Assembly (NCBI GenBank): GCA_013399305.1
Contig: VXAI01000163.1
Location: forward strand, 1,490,782-1,554,781
From: Rostratula benghalensis
Lineage: Eukaryota; Chordata; Aves; Charadriiformes; Rostratulidae
Direction: 5' to 3'
DNA: 64,000 bases
A program made the translations under genes and the position numbers. Below the pieces are notes generated by a model, which was given only the letters and a program-made list of their open reading frames with translations, was not told the DNA's origin and made no database searches. Of the stretch, positions 25,278 to 40,300 are shown piece after piece (position 1 is the first letter of the stretch; every line of letters starts with the position of its first letter).

Positions 25278-28200
25278 CCTTCCTAAGTGCTTAGAAAACC
25301 AGCTGGGAACGTATATTGCAGAGCAGCGAGCAGCGCAGGGTATAGAACGCCAAGGCAATGGTCAGGGAGGCACTGTGTCTAACAAAGCTATTCCCTACCC
25401 CTGCTTCAGCAACCACTCTGTCCTCCCCCATTTCCCACATATTTGATGTCTAAAGTAATCTCAAGCAACCAGCCACACCTAATTACATTTTGGTTTGTAA
25501 TCAGCCCAGATAATTCATGTAGTCTTAAAATGCTACCAGATTAATGGCTTTCACTTTCCCCTCTCTTCACACTTTCAGGCGAATAGTTTCTGCAGCTGGA
25601 TGATCTATCTCCTCTAGTGTAATTTTTTCCTTCATTTAGCAGAAGATTTAATACATTCTCCATCTACAATTTCTTACAAAATTTTCTTTCAATTTACATA
25701 AAATAGTCTGCATTTCAGAATGTCAAGAACAGCAGCCAAAGAGTACATTTTCCTCATGGAAATTACTCACATAACACCTGATAGTAACAGTGGAGGCAAC
25801 AGAACATACATATCTATGGACTTCTTATTTCTTAATTTTCTTTCCAGCTTCTTAGGGTGCCTTAGGTAATAACACCCTGACAGAGCAGCACCAGGTTATA
25901 AAACATAATTGTATATCCCAGCCTACCTTTCGAATCAAAAGTAACTACTGTAACTGGGCCCACTATCAGGGTCCTACTTATAGTATAGCCAGGGTAATGT
26001 TAGCCAACATACAATAGCTGGCAGTGCAAGGTCAAATACAGTGAGCACTGGGCTGTGAAGAGGCATTTATTCCATTTGCTTAACGTCACGCTGAGCTTCT
26101 GGTACCTACTGGAAAGTGGCATCCCTTTTTCAGTACAGCTTGTGCTAGCTCTACCACTGTGCAACTTAATTAGAGACTAATTTTGCATTAAATAGCTCTT
26201 ATGGCTTAGGCAGGGCTGGAGCACTGACAGGTAGGTCAGTAGCTGCTGTGGCTAGTGGTTGCATGGCTACCATCAACCCAAAAATAACACTGCTGGGGCA
26301 GTACCAATCCTGGTGGGAGCTAAATAATTCCATGTTCTTATTTCACTTGTCATCAAGCAAAGCAAGGCAAGTATTTCTATTCAGCATCTCTGACTCTTAG
26401 ATCATTAAGATGCCTGCACACACTTGACATCTCACATAAATGTCATTTCTAAGAAAGGTGCTCTTTTTAAACACAAATATACGAAGTCTGTGGGTATGTA
26501 CATACACAGGCAAAATGCAACCCAAGATACATGGGGCCGACATACTAAAGCTTTGCCTGCTTTCTCAGTGCAGTAAGAAAACTCAATGTTTTCTCAAAGC
26601 CTGACCAGCCCAGAAGAAATATCCAGGAGATACCTCATGGTTTTAAAACTCATAATCTAGCTGGATTGCTTTGTTGGGTTCTCCATGGCCAGGTTGGGTG
26701 AGGAGACAAACAGCTTTTTCAGTGGCCTGGATACACTGTGCGGAGCCTTTGAGCTCCATACAGTCTAGATCAGCTGTAGGCCACTTTGGTGGTGGAGCTT
26801 TGCAATAGCTCATCAGTAGCCTGTATGAAAGGGTTCGGTAGCCACAGTCTATCTGTAAGCCTGAGGGATGGCTGCACCATGACATCCATACCAATCACAA
26901 GAGAGATGCCTCAAACTGAACAAGGAAAGAATGAATCAACTCTACAGGCAATTTTTTTAGGTCAGAACAGAGACATCCCGGCAAGGAATTACACCACCAC
27001 TTCCCTGGTCTACTGAGAAATTCTCCTTTTCTAGGTGTATGTTTTTGAACCAACACTATGGTTTTGGGGTGTGTGTTTGTTTTAAATAAAGCACAAGCGA
27101 TACGCTACTTCCTGATTTCTTCCAGGCATAAAAGCAGTCTAGTGGGATCAGATGCAGTAATTTTACATATATTAAAATATTCTGGGAAGAACATGACTGG
27201 AATATTCATTTAAAGTAAGAATTATATGCATATTTTCTAGCAGAGGTGACTGTAGAAGCAGACAGCAAAAGCATTCCTCATTTTCTCAGCAGCGTCTGTT
27301 GAGTCACACATGGAGGGGGAAGGCTGTCAGATGTGTTTTTAAGTAAACTATCACTGTCATATTCCCTGTGAGAATGGCTAAAAGTGTGATATAATAATAA
27401 TAGCAATCACAACAAAAAGAAGATGGGCTGACCCACAGGTTTTTATACCAGGCTGTAGCCATAGAGGCTTGAGCTCTGAAGGGTGAGTGATATGCTAAAT
27501 ATTTGTGCAGTACAGATGTGATCATTTAGTTTCTGTACTGAAGCACTGAGTGCTTTGATTTTAGCAGCTGGAGACAAATCACTAAACACACTAACTCCCA
27601 CTGTATCTTTGTCGTAAGATCTTCAGAGGACACCAGCAGGTTAGGTCTGGCTTTTCTCCACTCAGCTTAATTCTAGCATTTTTTTAAATCAGTCTATGTT
27701 TTTCTGCATGGTTTCCCAGCACATAAGTTAAACACAGGCACAAAGATACTTTTCAAACAGGGTGACCTACGTGCAGAATACAGGCTATGGCTCCAGGCAG
27801 CACTCCTCAGTTAAGCTTTTGACTACATTAAGGACAGAGACTTATTGCAAACTTTCAATAATCTCTCCAAACTAGAGCAGTAGTAGAATAAATCGACAGG
27901 GTGAATCTACTCTCTTCCCACCACCACATTTCCCTCATTTCCTATTGACAGTCTCAGATTATGGTTATCCAGTCAAAAGGCCTCTGCTCCCTACACAACT
28001 GAAGCTTTTTATCATCAACTGGAGTATTGTCCTACCAGTCATCTCTTTTTCACAGACTGTGTTTATTCTGTAGCATCAGATGTATGACACCCACATTTCC
28101 TCATTCCTATTTTTAATCATATTTACTGCCACTTCAAGGTAAAACAGTAATCCAGGAGGAAACACAAACTGTCAGAAGAACAGCAGTTGTTACACTTGTA

Positions 28201-29196
28201 CCTGGTGCGTTCTGTGTAACACTTTGTAAAAAAGTCAAAATTCATGGCAACAATTTGTTCTATGGCTTCTCAATTATTACCACAATCTGCTAGTGTTCTT
28301 TCCTAATTACGTTGCAATTAAAGTAGGTGACTATCATTTAACTTTTCTCCCTCCACTTTGAATTCCAAGGTTTCTCATCTGGGTCAAGTGAAAGCAGACA
28401 TAGGACTTCCCTGACTTGGTTTGTACATAGTCATGTATGATCAGGGATGCACCCTCCATGTGGAGCTCATTTTAACAAGGTCTGCTTTGCTCCTGCAGGG
28501 AGAGAATCAGCATAAATGCCTTCAAAACATGCACTAACTGGGACTTGGCACAGCAAAACTTTGTTTTCTGTAGGTGAATGTTTTAACTGAGGGCTTGCTA
28601 TCAAAGATTGGCTGCTCCTCTGTACTATCCCAGTGGCACAGATGTCACCACATACTTACAAAACAATCTTTTAATAAATAATATTTATATCACTATTTGT
28701 TAACAGCAGGGAGGAAGGAAAAAAAAGAGAAGGGGGAAGACTATATCTTCTGGACACAGTCATCTCCTTGCATTAAATTACTGCCATTTCTGTTCCCATA
28801 GAAAAATTCCTCTCTGATTTGTCTTCCAGAGTAACCATTACTCCTTCTCGAGAGTTCAAAAATATTCTGCAAAAACTAAAATACAAGCATATTAAATAAC
28901 TCCTTCATCAGGGTTTGTGGTATTCTGTGGCTATGATTCAAATCACAAGCTCTTTATATCTTGTTTAGTAACAATCATACAATAACTAATAATAAATGTC
29001 ATTGTACCCTCTTCAGACCTACTCCGGATGCTAAGGAAAGGGAACTTGGCAGCCAGGAGCACTGCTTCCATTCAGGAGGGGGTTCCTGTGTCCGATTCGC
29101 TGCTTCTTCCATCTTCTGCTCATATACTCAGCCCTTTTTCTGTCCTACACACGATCACTCTGTGGTAGTATCTTACATGAGTATAACCAGGAGTTA

Positions 29197-29226
29197 CAAA
29201 AAAACCAAAAAACCCAAACCCAAACA
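29197..29226 (+). repeat. A/C-rich low-complexity tract
   Basis: A run of A followed by CCAAAAAACCC and CAAACCC words. Confidence 0.75.
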
Positions 29227-32127
29227 GCATTTATTAAAGTTAATTTCCTTAAACAGTATGTTTCTTATTCTGCAGTCTGCTGTGTTTATTCACTTGTTCA
29301 TCGATTGTCTTACTTCGGAACAGGCTTCCTAGTCATTGTTTCAGACTAAGCTCCAGGCCAGTAAAACATTTATGCAAGTGCAGGACAGAATTTTAGGAGT
29401 GTGGATAATCCTACTGAGAGAAATGAAACAGAGTCAGCTGCACTAGCAACATCTGCCCCCAAAGTAGAGGAAAAATGAAATAGGAAAAAGTTCATTCTCT
29501 GCCCTCAAATGTTCATGAAACACAGCCTGTTTTTGCACTTAACAATCACACTTTTCCCCAGAAAAGGAGGTTGTGCATTAATTGCCAGAAACTGTATGTC
29601 TAAAAATAAAAGACGCAAAAAAGGAGTCTTACGATACTGATGGAGTGAGAAGAGTCTCAGAGCTTTGAGCTAGATTCTTGACGGCAACAGAGAGTGCACT
29701 AAGAATAGCAAATGAGTAGGAGTAGTCAAGGCTGAAAAGTTTCTGAAGTGCTTTGATTGCCAATTTCTTCATAGAAGCTTTTATTCAGGCTACCTGTTAT
29801 GTGAGAAGGTTAAATATTTAGTGGAGTTTCAATGCCTTCAACAGTAGTTGGGAAATGTCTATTTCTGTTTGCACATCATTCAGTGGAATAGCCAAAACAT
29901 CAGTAAGAACAGTATTTGTCTTAGATTCGTCAACAGAGAATTGCTGTTAACTAAGTTAACAAAAGGACATAGAGTGGTGGCTTAAAGTCACGTGGGAAGT
30001 GTCTCTCTCCCCATGTACATCAAAGTGCAGTTAGAGAGGTGCCTAGCAGAAGTATTAAAAAATAAACAAAGCCCCCAGATCCTCAATCTTCACTAGGCAG
30101 GTGAAAAAAACGATGGTTGGGAAGAGTCAAAACGTATTGTGGCACAGCTCAACCTGAATCTCTGTTCTCCAGAAAAATACATGCCTTATTTCAGAAATTG
30201 AATTAGCGTTGTCAACCAAATCCTTGACATGAGAAAGCCACCAATAAACTTGTTTGTGAAACTCTGGAGTGAGTAAATCTCAGAATTTGCCCTAAGAATT
30301 TATGTAGGCCAGAAAGAACTACATCAGAGCTTCAAACCTTTGGCATTGTTAAAGACAAGCCAAAGCTAACACCAGGACTCTCTCACAACTGAGGTCTAGT
30401 GCCTCAGCCGCTTTTCAAAAGGTACATTTTAACCTGGCCTCTCCAGGAGACTTTTTTTGGATGCACTGAAGGCAGCTGGTATTCCACGGTGACAGGAGGT
30501 TGTGGGAGAAAACAAACAGACCTGATACAAAGTAACCTGATAGAAATTGCGTAAGTAAGAATATTAAGAAATCACTTGCTCTTTGTAAAAGAAGGGCATT
30601 TGACAAGGACTGCAAAAATAAGCTTGCAAGGGCAGTTTGCATAGCTGTATTAAGACTGTGTTCTTGAATAGCTTAGGTCAGTCGGAGTAATCACTTGATA
30701 GTCAATCACATTAGAAAAGTCATAAAATTGTTTTATTTAAAAACTAGTACTGCTCTAAACACCAGCAGTTCTCCATCTGGAATAGATATCCTCTTCATGT
30801 CTTTTTTCTGTGGCTGAAATTTGCACTGGAAGCTAAATATGTTATAGTATTATGGCTACTATTTGAAGACCTCTCTGAAGCTTCATCACCTTGGGATTAT
30901 CACACAGCAACATCCACCCTCCCTGAAGGCAAGCAAGTGCATTTTCTGCATTATCCTGTTGCACACAATCCAGGAATAAAGAACCATGTTGAGGGACCCA
31001 AACCCTGCATGCCATACAGCTGACCACTGAACAGAGACTGCTCACCTGTTCAGAGACTTAAGCAGAACCCAGGAAAGGTAATTTTATAATTATGGATTAC
31101 TATTTCAGATTGGCAGCATCAGCAAAAGCTGGAGTAGGCAGGCATTTCACTTTCTTTTCATTCTGTTGGGGCCACTAGTCAACAGCTTTCTGCAGCCTTC
31201 CATTCATACACCAGGCCAAACTACCTTCTGGTACTCTACTGAAAATGCCCAGTCACAAGGGTTGTTTTCTTTCCCTTTCATGCCTTCACCTTTCCTTTAC
31301 GTAAAGAACTGATTCCCCAGCCTGCACGTAACAAAATATTGCAAGAGCTCAATAGGTCAGTAGACTTTCCAGCCGTACTTTTGCCCAGTTGTTACTTGGA
31401 AGCACGATGGCAATCACTGGTAGCACTGAGACCTTCTGCCCCCAAAACATAAAATGACCTTTGGGTGCAGGAACGGTGACACTCTGCTGAGCACCTCTCA
31501 TTTCATGCCAGGCATAACCTGCCCTCCAGGCTAGTTTTCAGGTACATTCATTAAAGTCTTCATTGTACCAAGGCTGATACCAGGTCCTCTCTTTAAAGAG
31601 AGTTAAATCATTTACAAACAACTGAGCTAAATCAGAAGTACTGTATTAAACATCACTCTCCTTGCTCTTACCCTTACTGACAGTCTTACATGAGACGATT
31701 TAGTGACATATTCCTATATCATGTTTCAAGGCTACGAAACTGGACAACTGGCAAAAGTCATATTGTTCATATTGTATCCCAATGTAATCTTAGATTTCAC
31801 TTCAGCTCAGTGCTAATACTTCGTAAGCTCCTTTCTTGTCACCCAGAGACTTGCAGAACTGCTGCTGTGGGAGCCCGTCATTTAACATCCCTCACAGAAT
31901 TCATAGCAACAACTTGAGTCATCCCTATTCTGGTGACTCACTCCTGCCACTTGATACACGTCTCTTTAATTTTAAGTCACACAAAATCATCTGAGTGACA
32001 GCCAGCAGCAGCCCTATGATTTTCTGACTTCTGCATCATTACATCTCTCTTCTCAGCATTTCTTAGTGCTCACATGTCTTCACAATGAGAAAAATGTAAT
32101 TAAAGAAAGTAATTTCTATTAACATTA

Positions 32128-32182
32128 CAAAAAAACCCCCAAATCAAAACCAAACCAAACCAAAACAAAACCCCCAAAACCC
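32128..32182 (+). repeat. A/C-rich low-complexity tract
   Basis: A run of A, then CCCCCAAATC and repeated CAAAC words ending in CCCCCAAAACCC. Confidence 0.8.
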
Positions 32183-33504
32183 AGATTCTCTACATTCATA
32201 CAGAAAAATAAGCCTTTCTACCTGATGGTATCAAAGCACTGCCATAAATGCTCACATAAAGTTCCCATTGTTACTATAAGGGATCCAAAGCTGATGCTTG
32301 AAATTAGTTTTCAGAGACAAACAACAACCTAAGCCCTGCAGGGGCACTTTAAAATATTGCAGAGAAGCATTGTGAGCTCTCCACTTGCAAGTCCTACTGC
32401 CTCTGCGCCTGATCTCTTCAGGGCAAAACGGGGAAAGAAGTAAATATGTGGAACTGACATCTAAGCTGCTTTACTTCTACATTAGGGAGAGGGTTGCCCC
32501 TTCCCAACTTTCAACGCATAACAAACATTTGTCTTTGGTGATAACACATCTTTTCTGCTATCTGCAACCAAGATAAGCAAATTAAGTACTCTTTCCTCTG
32601 ACTGCAGGGATGTTCTTTAATCAGAAGAGGCTGAAAGATGCATCAAAGTGGCTGAGAGGTGGAGCCAGCCATCCTTCTACCTCCATCCACCTCTATGCGA
32701 GGAAGGCAGGAGCTCAAGGCATTGCTTTTTTTTACACACATCTGGTGTAACAGCAGGAGCTGGTGCTTAGATCAACCCAGGTGAGCTGGCTTCTGGAGCC
32801 AGTGGACAGGCTCAAGGTAGTCACCCCGAAACAAGCAGTGCATGAACTAGGTGGAGGGGCAGCTATGTACATTTAGGGGATGTGCTTTTAGTACCCTGAA
32901 ACCAACTGTCATGTGTCTTTGCAGTCACTGGCCAATACTCATGCAATCGGCAACCCCACACACGCTCAATCATAACTCCATTTCATTCCTTGCTGTATTC
33001 TCACACAGAGATTTACAGCTTAGTGTTGATTTCCCTCTCAGGGTAATTTTGGCTCCTGGTACAAGACTCATGGGAAGGGCATCTTGCTCTGTTAACAAAC
33101 CAAGAGGCGACAGGGGAAACTGGACATGAGCAGATGAGGATTGTCTGCTTATGAGGTTCTAGAAGATAGCAGGATTTACATTTAAGGGCAAGGGAAACAT
33201 GAGGGACTAGGACCCCTCATGTTTGCAAGAGGAAAATACAGCTATGAGGGAACGTTGCATACTTGAACCAGTACTGACGTGACAGTGACCTGCTCCCTGT
33301 GCATTAACACAGCACTCAAACCAAAGACTTTGAGTTTCAGCACACAGATGGTGGAGGTAAGTGACCATATCTGGACGCTGCTGTGTCCAATTCTAGGGTT
33401 CCCAAGTTCTGGGCTCCCAAAGACAGACATAGAAGTACTGGAGTGAGACGAGCAAGAGAAAAAAAGGGGGCTTTGAACATCTTTAATTTGAATAGAGGTT
33501 GAGA

Positions 33505-33875
33505 TAGCTGGAACCGTTCAGCCTGGGGAAGAAAAGGCACAGGGGAATCTCATAAATGGATATAAATATCTGATGGCAGGATGTAGAGAAGGCAGAGCCA
33601 AGCTCTTCTCAGCAGTATTCAGTGAACAGAGAAGAGGGAATGGGAACAAACTGAAATAAATTCATTCCACTTAAACATAAGAAAAAAACTCTTTTACAGT
33701 GAGAGGACTCAAACACTGGACCAAGTTGCCCAGAGAGGTTGTGGACCCTCCATCCATAGAGATATTCAAAACCCAATTGGACAGAGCCCTGAGCAACCTG
33801 CTGTAGTTGGCCCTTCTTTGAACAAGGCTAGATGATCTCCAGGGGACCCTTCCACCTCAAGTATTCATGCTATAA
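33505..33875 (+). mobile_element. CR1 LINE 3' fragment, plus orientation
   Basis: The only clear CR1 in sense orientation. GCTGGAACCGTTCAGCCTGG, ATGGATATAAATATCTGATG, AAGTTGCCCAGAGAGG and GGCTAGATGATCTCCAGG occur in CR1 order, ending near CCTTCCACCTCAAGTATTC. The octamer tail has decayed (TTCATGCTATAAG). Older and more diverged than the 19 kb copy, and probably a different subfamily. Confidence 0.88.
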
Positions 33876-36534
33876 GTGTGAATAATTTATTTAGTGCACA
33901 GAAGTAGATCATTGTCCCCTGTGTACCAATGCCAGGAGAATATGTCATACAAGCGCATTACACAGTCTTCAGAAGTTGTATTTATCTGTCAAAGATACCA
34001 ATAACCACTGTCAGCTCCTCAGCAGGAATCTTCCAGCTCCTGACAAATAGCCAATGTCACTCCCAAGTGGGCAGCCCCCACTAAATCATAATTTGCATCA
34101 TTTACAGCCTCATAGCTCGATGCTGGATTTCTCAAATTCCAAAAACAAACACACAAGCATGTAAATGAAAAATTAGCTGGTACTGCAGGCTGTATATTAA
34201 TGCTATTGGACATATTTTGTGACATATTTCAAAACAGGCTGCCAAGGTGGGACTTTCAGGATGTGTCTGCCTTTGGTCCTGTGGTCTTTCTCCTAGGCAA
34301 AAATGAGCAATCATTGATTTCAATGAACAGTTTCTCCTTCCCAGGGATTTTTCCCTTCTCTTTAGACTGTCATAAGACCACACTAACCCTAAGTCTTTTG
34401 CTTCCCTTGCTGCTCAAATCTAAGTAGCAATGGTGATGTTTGGGGACTGGGGAGCTAATGGTTCCTATTTTTAAGTTATTAACCTTATTACTTAGTGAGA
34501 ACTTCCAAAAGTTTCTCATAATCCTTTTGTAGTTGTTTTCACTATGGTGTTAAAAGACAAATTTAACAAAGTGCAACATGGGCAATGGTACAAGGCTAAC
34601 ACTTGCATATACTAGCAATAAAAAACTTGCTATCAGACATTTGTTTGGGTTTGTGAACTAAAAACAGACTTGGAGGGAGATTATCACTTTCAAATGTTGG
34701 CAAGCCTGGGTTAAAACATATGTGTATGCACATGTAAGAAGGAAGAGACATGCCTAGAAGGAAAAACAAGAGGTGAGGAAGGAAAAGAGTGGGATAGTTT
34801 ATAGCCTCAATTTTCAAACTGCCAGTTCCCATATCTTTATCAGAACACTAATTACTTCACAGGACTGCTTCAATGCCTCTAAAACTGCAGAATAACGCCT
34901 AGCGTGTGTGCAGCCAGAGGCCATGACTCCCATCACTGGCAATGTCTGGGCAAACTGAGCTTAGGGACCTCTGCCAGCAGCAAAGGGAATGGATGTTTCT
35001 TATCCTTTCCTTGCTTGCCCTCAACAGAGAGGAGGAAGCAATACAGGACATTGTAGGAGGCCCCTCTGCACATACAAGCACAAGCTTCGGTCTTCTGCTC
35101 ACTTTCCACACCATGAAGGGCACTGAAACCCCACACCATCTTTTAGCTACTGAAGCTTTATCACAAGTTAAATTCTCCATGCCAAGTCACCAGGAAGGCA
35201 GAATAGCAAACACCTTTTATCTGCAGCTTCCTGAAGCTTGAAAATAAAAAAGAGCTAAGTAATATCTGGCTTGCTAATAACTATTCAAAATGTTTTTGAA
35301 AAATTTATACTATGCTATTTTCTACGAGTTTTCAACTTAAACCACTTTGCAGGCCAGAGACCGTATGCAGAAACAAGAACAACCTTAGAGTTCACTCAGG
35401 CAAGTGATATGCCTTCAGGAGGCACTAATCAGGAGGCTGGAGCAGAAGAACAATGCCCACAGAGACAGTTTTTAAAAGCACCAGGAGCACACATCCTTCC
35501 TTATTCTGGCACTGAAGAGGAGCTAGGTTCATCAATTACTCCTATTCTGGACAGCATGGCTGCAGCATGTTTTCTAAACAACATCAAGTCACCTTTGCCA
35601 ATTATACGAGTCTCCAAACGCACATGAATAAAAATCTGATTTATCTACACTGCAGACTGCTTATATAAACCCTCGATTTAAAATTTCTTTTAAAATCCTC
35701 TAACCTTACAAGTCTGACATAACAAAGAATAGCTCCTATTACACCTTCTTTTGAGGATTTTCTAAAGCAGTAATCATTGACCTAACTGACACCACTGAAG
35801 TCAACAGTTTTCTATGGCAGGCTCATGCCTACCATTAAAAATCATTAATTCGAAAACCCATCTCTTAAGTAATATAAAGAAAGTAATGCTGTACATTCAA
35901 CAGCATACTGCTACAATAAAGAATACCCAGAAGCCAAAATTACGGTTGTATTGATACTAGAAAATGTATGGAAGTGACAGTTCAGTGAGCAAATGAAATA
36001 ATGAACGCCTTAAGAGATGATCTGAAGGATTTCTGTTGCAGACTTATTGTTTTAACTTGTACTTGCACAGGAGAAATTGTTATGATGATTTAAATCTTGC
36101 TGCTGAAATCCCTAACAAGCTGCTTTTACAGGCCGGAACACCCACAATTAACTGATGGACTGCTGCAAGAGCACTCCTTGAGTATCAGTTCACTGAAATA
36201 CTTAAATACAGACAAGCTTTAAAGCTCACTTTTAAGACTATTGATGCTTTAACTAGGACAGATAGTCAGCAGTAAAAAGCAGCAAAATTCTCTAAGTTAA
36301 GATATGGCTGTACTGGTATAAAAGCTGTAAGTACAGCTTGTTTCAGTTTTGGGAACCAATGTTTTTATAGCAATAACAGTGTCCCACAATATGATTCATG
36401 CTTTTACATATGTTTTTCTAAACAAATGCATACACACAAATAAAAACATACACCTTTATCCAATGTAACGCTGCTAGCAAAAAACCAAGTATACGTCTAA
36501 AGTATGAAAGAGCTCAAAGCTCTTCAACCAGGCA

Positions 36535-36640
36535 GAGAATGCACAGATCCACCCTCAGACAAGCTTCATGAGCACAGAGTTGGACACAATAATCTCTTCA
36601 AAGGTCTTCCTAGTCCTGTTTATTGATTCTTTGTTGGGGC
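36535..36640 (+). mobile_element. Possible decayed CR1 3' end
   Basis: GTTGGACACAATAATCTCTTC, then AAGGTCTTCCTAGTCC, then ATTGATTCTTTG resembles the CR1 ending TTGGACTAGATGATCTC, AGGTCCCTTCC, TGATTCTATG. Only about 60 bases align by eye, so this is tentative. Confidence 0.4.
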
Positions 36641-36665
36641 ACACAAGCATGAACTTTGTTGATGC

Positions 36666-36717
36666 TGACAACTCTTTGAAACAGGACATCATGACAACTC
36701 TTTGAAATAGGACGTCA
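36666..36717 (+). repeat. 26-bp tandem duplication
   Basis: Two adjacent copies of a 26-base unit starting TGACAACTCTTTGAAA and ending GGAC(A/G)TCA, with two substitutions between them. A local duplication with no coding meaning seen. Confidence 0.85.
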
Positions 36718-39700
36718 GAGCAGCCATTCTCATGTTAATACTCCTTCCCAAATGGTAGGAAGGGAGAGTGTGTAAGGTATTTGTCGTATTCCCTCATCTG
36801 TTGGACAATAAGCAAGTCATCATCACCAAGAAATCAGAGAACTAAGGGGAGAAGGAAATAACCTGTTCTAGGAAAGTAGATGTTGTGTCATTCCTCAAAG
36901 AATTACCTTAAGAAACCAATATAAGAGTTAACAATCCCTTTTCTTCTTCCACACAACTGCTTACTGTGTCCCTGACTCAACTGTGATTTTTAACCTTAAC
37001 TAAAGAGAAGGCCTTCAAATAAGTTTGAGATCCTTTTTACAGAGTACAAGATGGAGACTCATTGAGTAAAACCCTCAACATACAGCAAGTATTTGAAATC
37101 AGTACTATTTCCGCTATTAACATAAGACATAGAGCAGCAATAATTGACAAAGGCTACATTTAGTAGTGCAAGTTATACAGCACAGCTCTGTGGCTTACCA
37201 TTGTCATCAGAAATCTTTTCATCTACTGCACTATATTACTACCCAGCAGATTAGTTAAAGGTATGACTTTTATTTACGTCTGTCTTCTTAGTTTTACTTT
37301 TGACCTGCATGACTAAGAGTATTCAGCTTGCATCCTTTTGGCATAATTATCTTGAAAAAAAAACTATTGCAGAAAGGATACAATTGACTCCTACTGCCCA
37401 ACCTTTATCAGGTAACTGGGTAAAACACAGCAAGAAAAAAAAAAATCAGTGATGTTGCAACACATTCAAATTACCACACATGCTTAATACAGCTCCTATA
37501 TCCAATTTTGCCAGACAAAGAGAAGAATGTTCTGTATATGACCTAGGTAAATTAGAGCAATAAATATTTCTAAATACTCCTGGTGCCAACAATAGCTTAT
37601 GGAAGAATCAGATAATTTTCTGTCCTTCCTATATATCCTGGGCCTCATTCTGCCATTTGTTGCACCAATGTAAAAGTGTATTATGTTCAACCAATTTAGT
37701 TTTAATCATACTACACCATCACCCTACTCCAAAATTCTATCTCTTTTCCTTCCTATAGGAAGGTATGTTAACACCAAATGACTAATACTATGTTGAGAGA
37801 ATCAGGCAGTTCTGCTTCTCCCTGTTGCCCTTGCTGTAGCTTTAGATGTGGTTCCCCAGTAAGGCAATCCAATTTAAATGATAACTGACAGAGGATTTTT
37901 CCCTCCCAGCTGATGCCTGTCCCCTCCCTGGAGCTGGCCATTGCAGCTGTGTGGAGAGCTGGTCCAGACTCCTGATTTGGCCAAAATCTTTTTTTTTGGT
38001 GGGAGCCTGTTCTGCTACTAGATGGTTTTATAGGGATGTGCTAGTTCCAGCTGAAATGAGGAAACAGCCAGGGGTGGAACAGATAATGGCATTTCACACA
38101 CAGATTAGCCCAAACTGCCATGAACCTATTTTCTTACACATAACAGTAACTTCCAGGTTTTCACGTGTGAAACAACTAAATGGCATTTGACCACAAAAGG
38201 CACTGTGTTTCTGAAACATTCCTTCCACAATCTGCAAGGCTCCATAGCCATCACTTTCTCTCAAATAACAACCTTTACCAGACATGAGCTTTGGTCAGAG
38301 TACATCTTGAATCAGAAACAGCTTTAGTTGTTGGCCCTCTAAATCAAAGGCTTTTCATTACAGCCTCATCCTATTTTGGCTATTCTGCTTTTCCCCCAAT
38401 GTAGTGATGAAGGTCTCATGGTTCGAAAACTTTCAGAAATTATAATCAAGCCATGAAAGGGCAAAGTAGTATTTTCCCAGATTTAAAAGCATTATGGGAA
38501 AACCAACTTAAGAGAATGTAATTTTCTGAAAGTATAGAACAATCATTTACAAAACTAGCCAACTGAGCGTTCTGCATTTGCTAAAAATAGACATCTCATG
38601 ACCTGTGATAGAGCCCAGCAAAGTACACGTGTAACACCATAATGAAAAAAAGTCACTCCAAGAGTAGCTGCTTTCATCATCAAGAAGCTTGTGAAATATC
38701 TGGAAGTCGGTCGGCAGAGGGAGAAGAAATTAAGTCCAGAAACTGATAACAGTAGACTCAAAGCATGTTGTTTTGATGAATCCAGAACTGTCCAAAGCCC
38801 TCAAAACAAAAGCTGACTGAAGAGTTTTAACAGTTTTAACTGTCTAAGCAAACTTCTTTGAATACACATTTCCAAAGCAAAAACTCCCTGCCACTTCAAC
38901 AGAAGATTAAGGAGTTTCTCTGCACAAAAACTGGGATTCTGCAGGAAGAGATCCAACAAACCACTTTGGAAATGGTGACCTTTCTGCTGACCAGAGAGAT
39001 CAACGGTGTTATTTTTTAGCTTCCATTACCAGATCTTTCCTTAGACATCAGGAACACTACGTTTATCCATTTAAAAATAATTTTTATCAGTGCTGGGAGC
39101 TGTAGGAGAAAGCTTCTTAAAGAAGACATTGGGATAAATCAATAGCTGGGGACATCTCCCTGCCTCTAGAACCTCCTTCCTGAAATATACCACAAAAATG
39201 CACATAGTGCTAGATTTAAATTTTTGCAAATAAAAAATAAAAAAAATCAGCAGTTTATGAATCTGTTCAAATTGTCTGCAAATAGCATCTCTGCTCACCT
39301 TACTAAGTCTTTTTTAAAGGTTGCTTCTATGTCTTATGCTTGGAAATATACTGAAATTACAGCTGTGTGCTGCATTTGCTTGCAAATGCAAACCAACTTC
39401 TCTGGTTTGTTCAGAAAATAAAACCTTTCTTTTGAAAAAAACCCCAAATGGTTACATTAAAAATTGCAGCATAATATATGAAATACTTCTAATATTTATT
39501 GTTTCAGGAAGAAAGGAATAGATTGAAACGTATTCTCTTAGGCAAAAGGGAACCCATCTGATAGGAAGAGACTCAAGTACAAAAAAAGCACAACTGATTT
39601 GTAGTAATTAAAATAACAAGCAAAATGTAAGCTCTTTTCAGCATTTGTGTGCTTTTTATTTGAGCTTCCCCATGGAAAGAATTTGAATAGAAAGAGCGGT

Positions 39701-39751
39701 GAATTTTTGTTGGGGATGTTTTTGGTGGTAGAGGGCTTTTTTTGTTTCATC

Positions 39752-39771
39752 GGTTGGTTGGTTGGTTTGTT
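39752..39771 (+). repeat. (GGTT)n short repeat
   Basis: Three to four GGTT units running into TTTGTTT. Confidence 0.75.
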
Positions 39772-40300
39772 TAGACTTTTCCAGTAACCAAACAAGGAAC
39801 CTCTAGGAAATCTGATAAGTTGCTTTATTGAAAAGGTATAAAACATGCAACTACATTCATCACTACCCAGCAACTGGAGAAGTTACAAAGGACAATGGAA
39901 AAAGAACAACAAAGTTACTCAAAAAAGCATGGAAACTCTTCTCAAGCTTCAGTGCGAACTGAGCCAAAGAGAGGAAACATGATACAGATGGCCTATGTGG
40001 AACAACTCTGAAGTACATCTTACTAACAGGACAATAAATTCACAGTCATTTATAGTCAGGAAACAGCATCGCAGCTGCCATTCACCATACCTGAACTAGA
40101 GCTAGATGCAGTGCACCAGTGCATAGTACGGCTTTGGCAGAAGGCACACAGGATACCTAAGGAAAATTTCCTTTATCATCTTCTTTCCCTCTATCAACCT
40201 GTAGGCCACCTCAGGACTATCTACAGACTGAATGACGTTTAAAGCTGAGCTCTAAAAACCACGTGAAAGAAGAAAAGTAAGGCATGCATAGAAGCCAGCA

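Larger units (their letters stand above)
24493..33504. other. Intronic sequence, no gene recognised
   Basis: Nine kilobases with only simple repeats (T22 at 25.26 kb, A/C tracts at 29.2 and 32.1 kb). No mobile element or exon-like block was found by eye. Confidence 0.5.

Noticed and set aside
32128..32182. A/C-rich tracts considered as CRISPR-like or telomere-like arrays
   Set aside because: Units are irregular, without spacers of fixed length, and the context is vertebrate intron.
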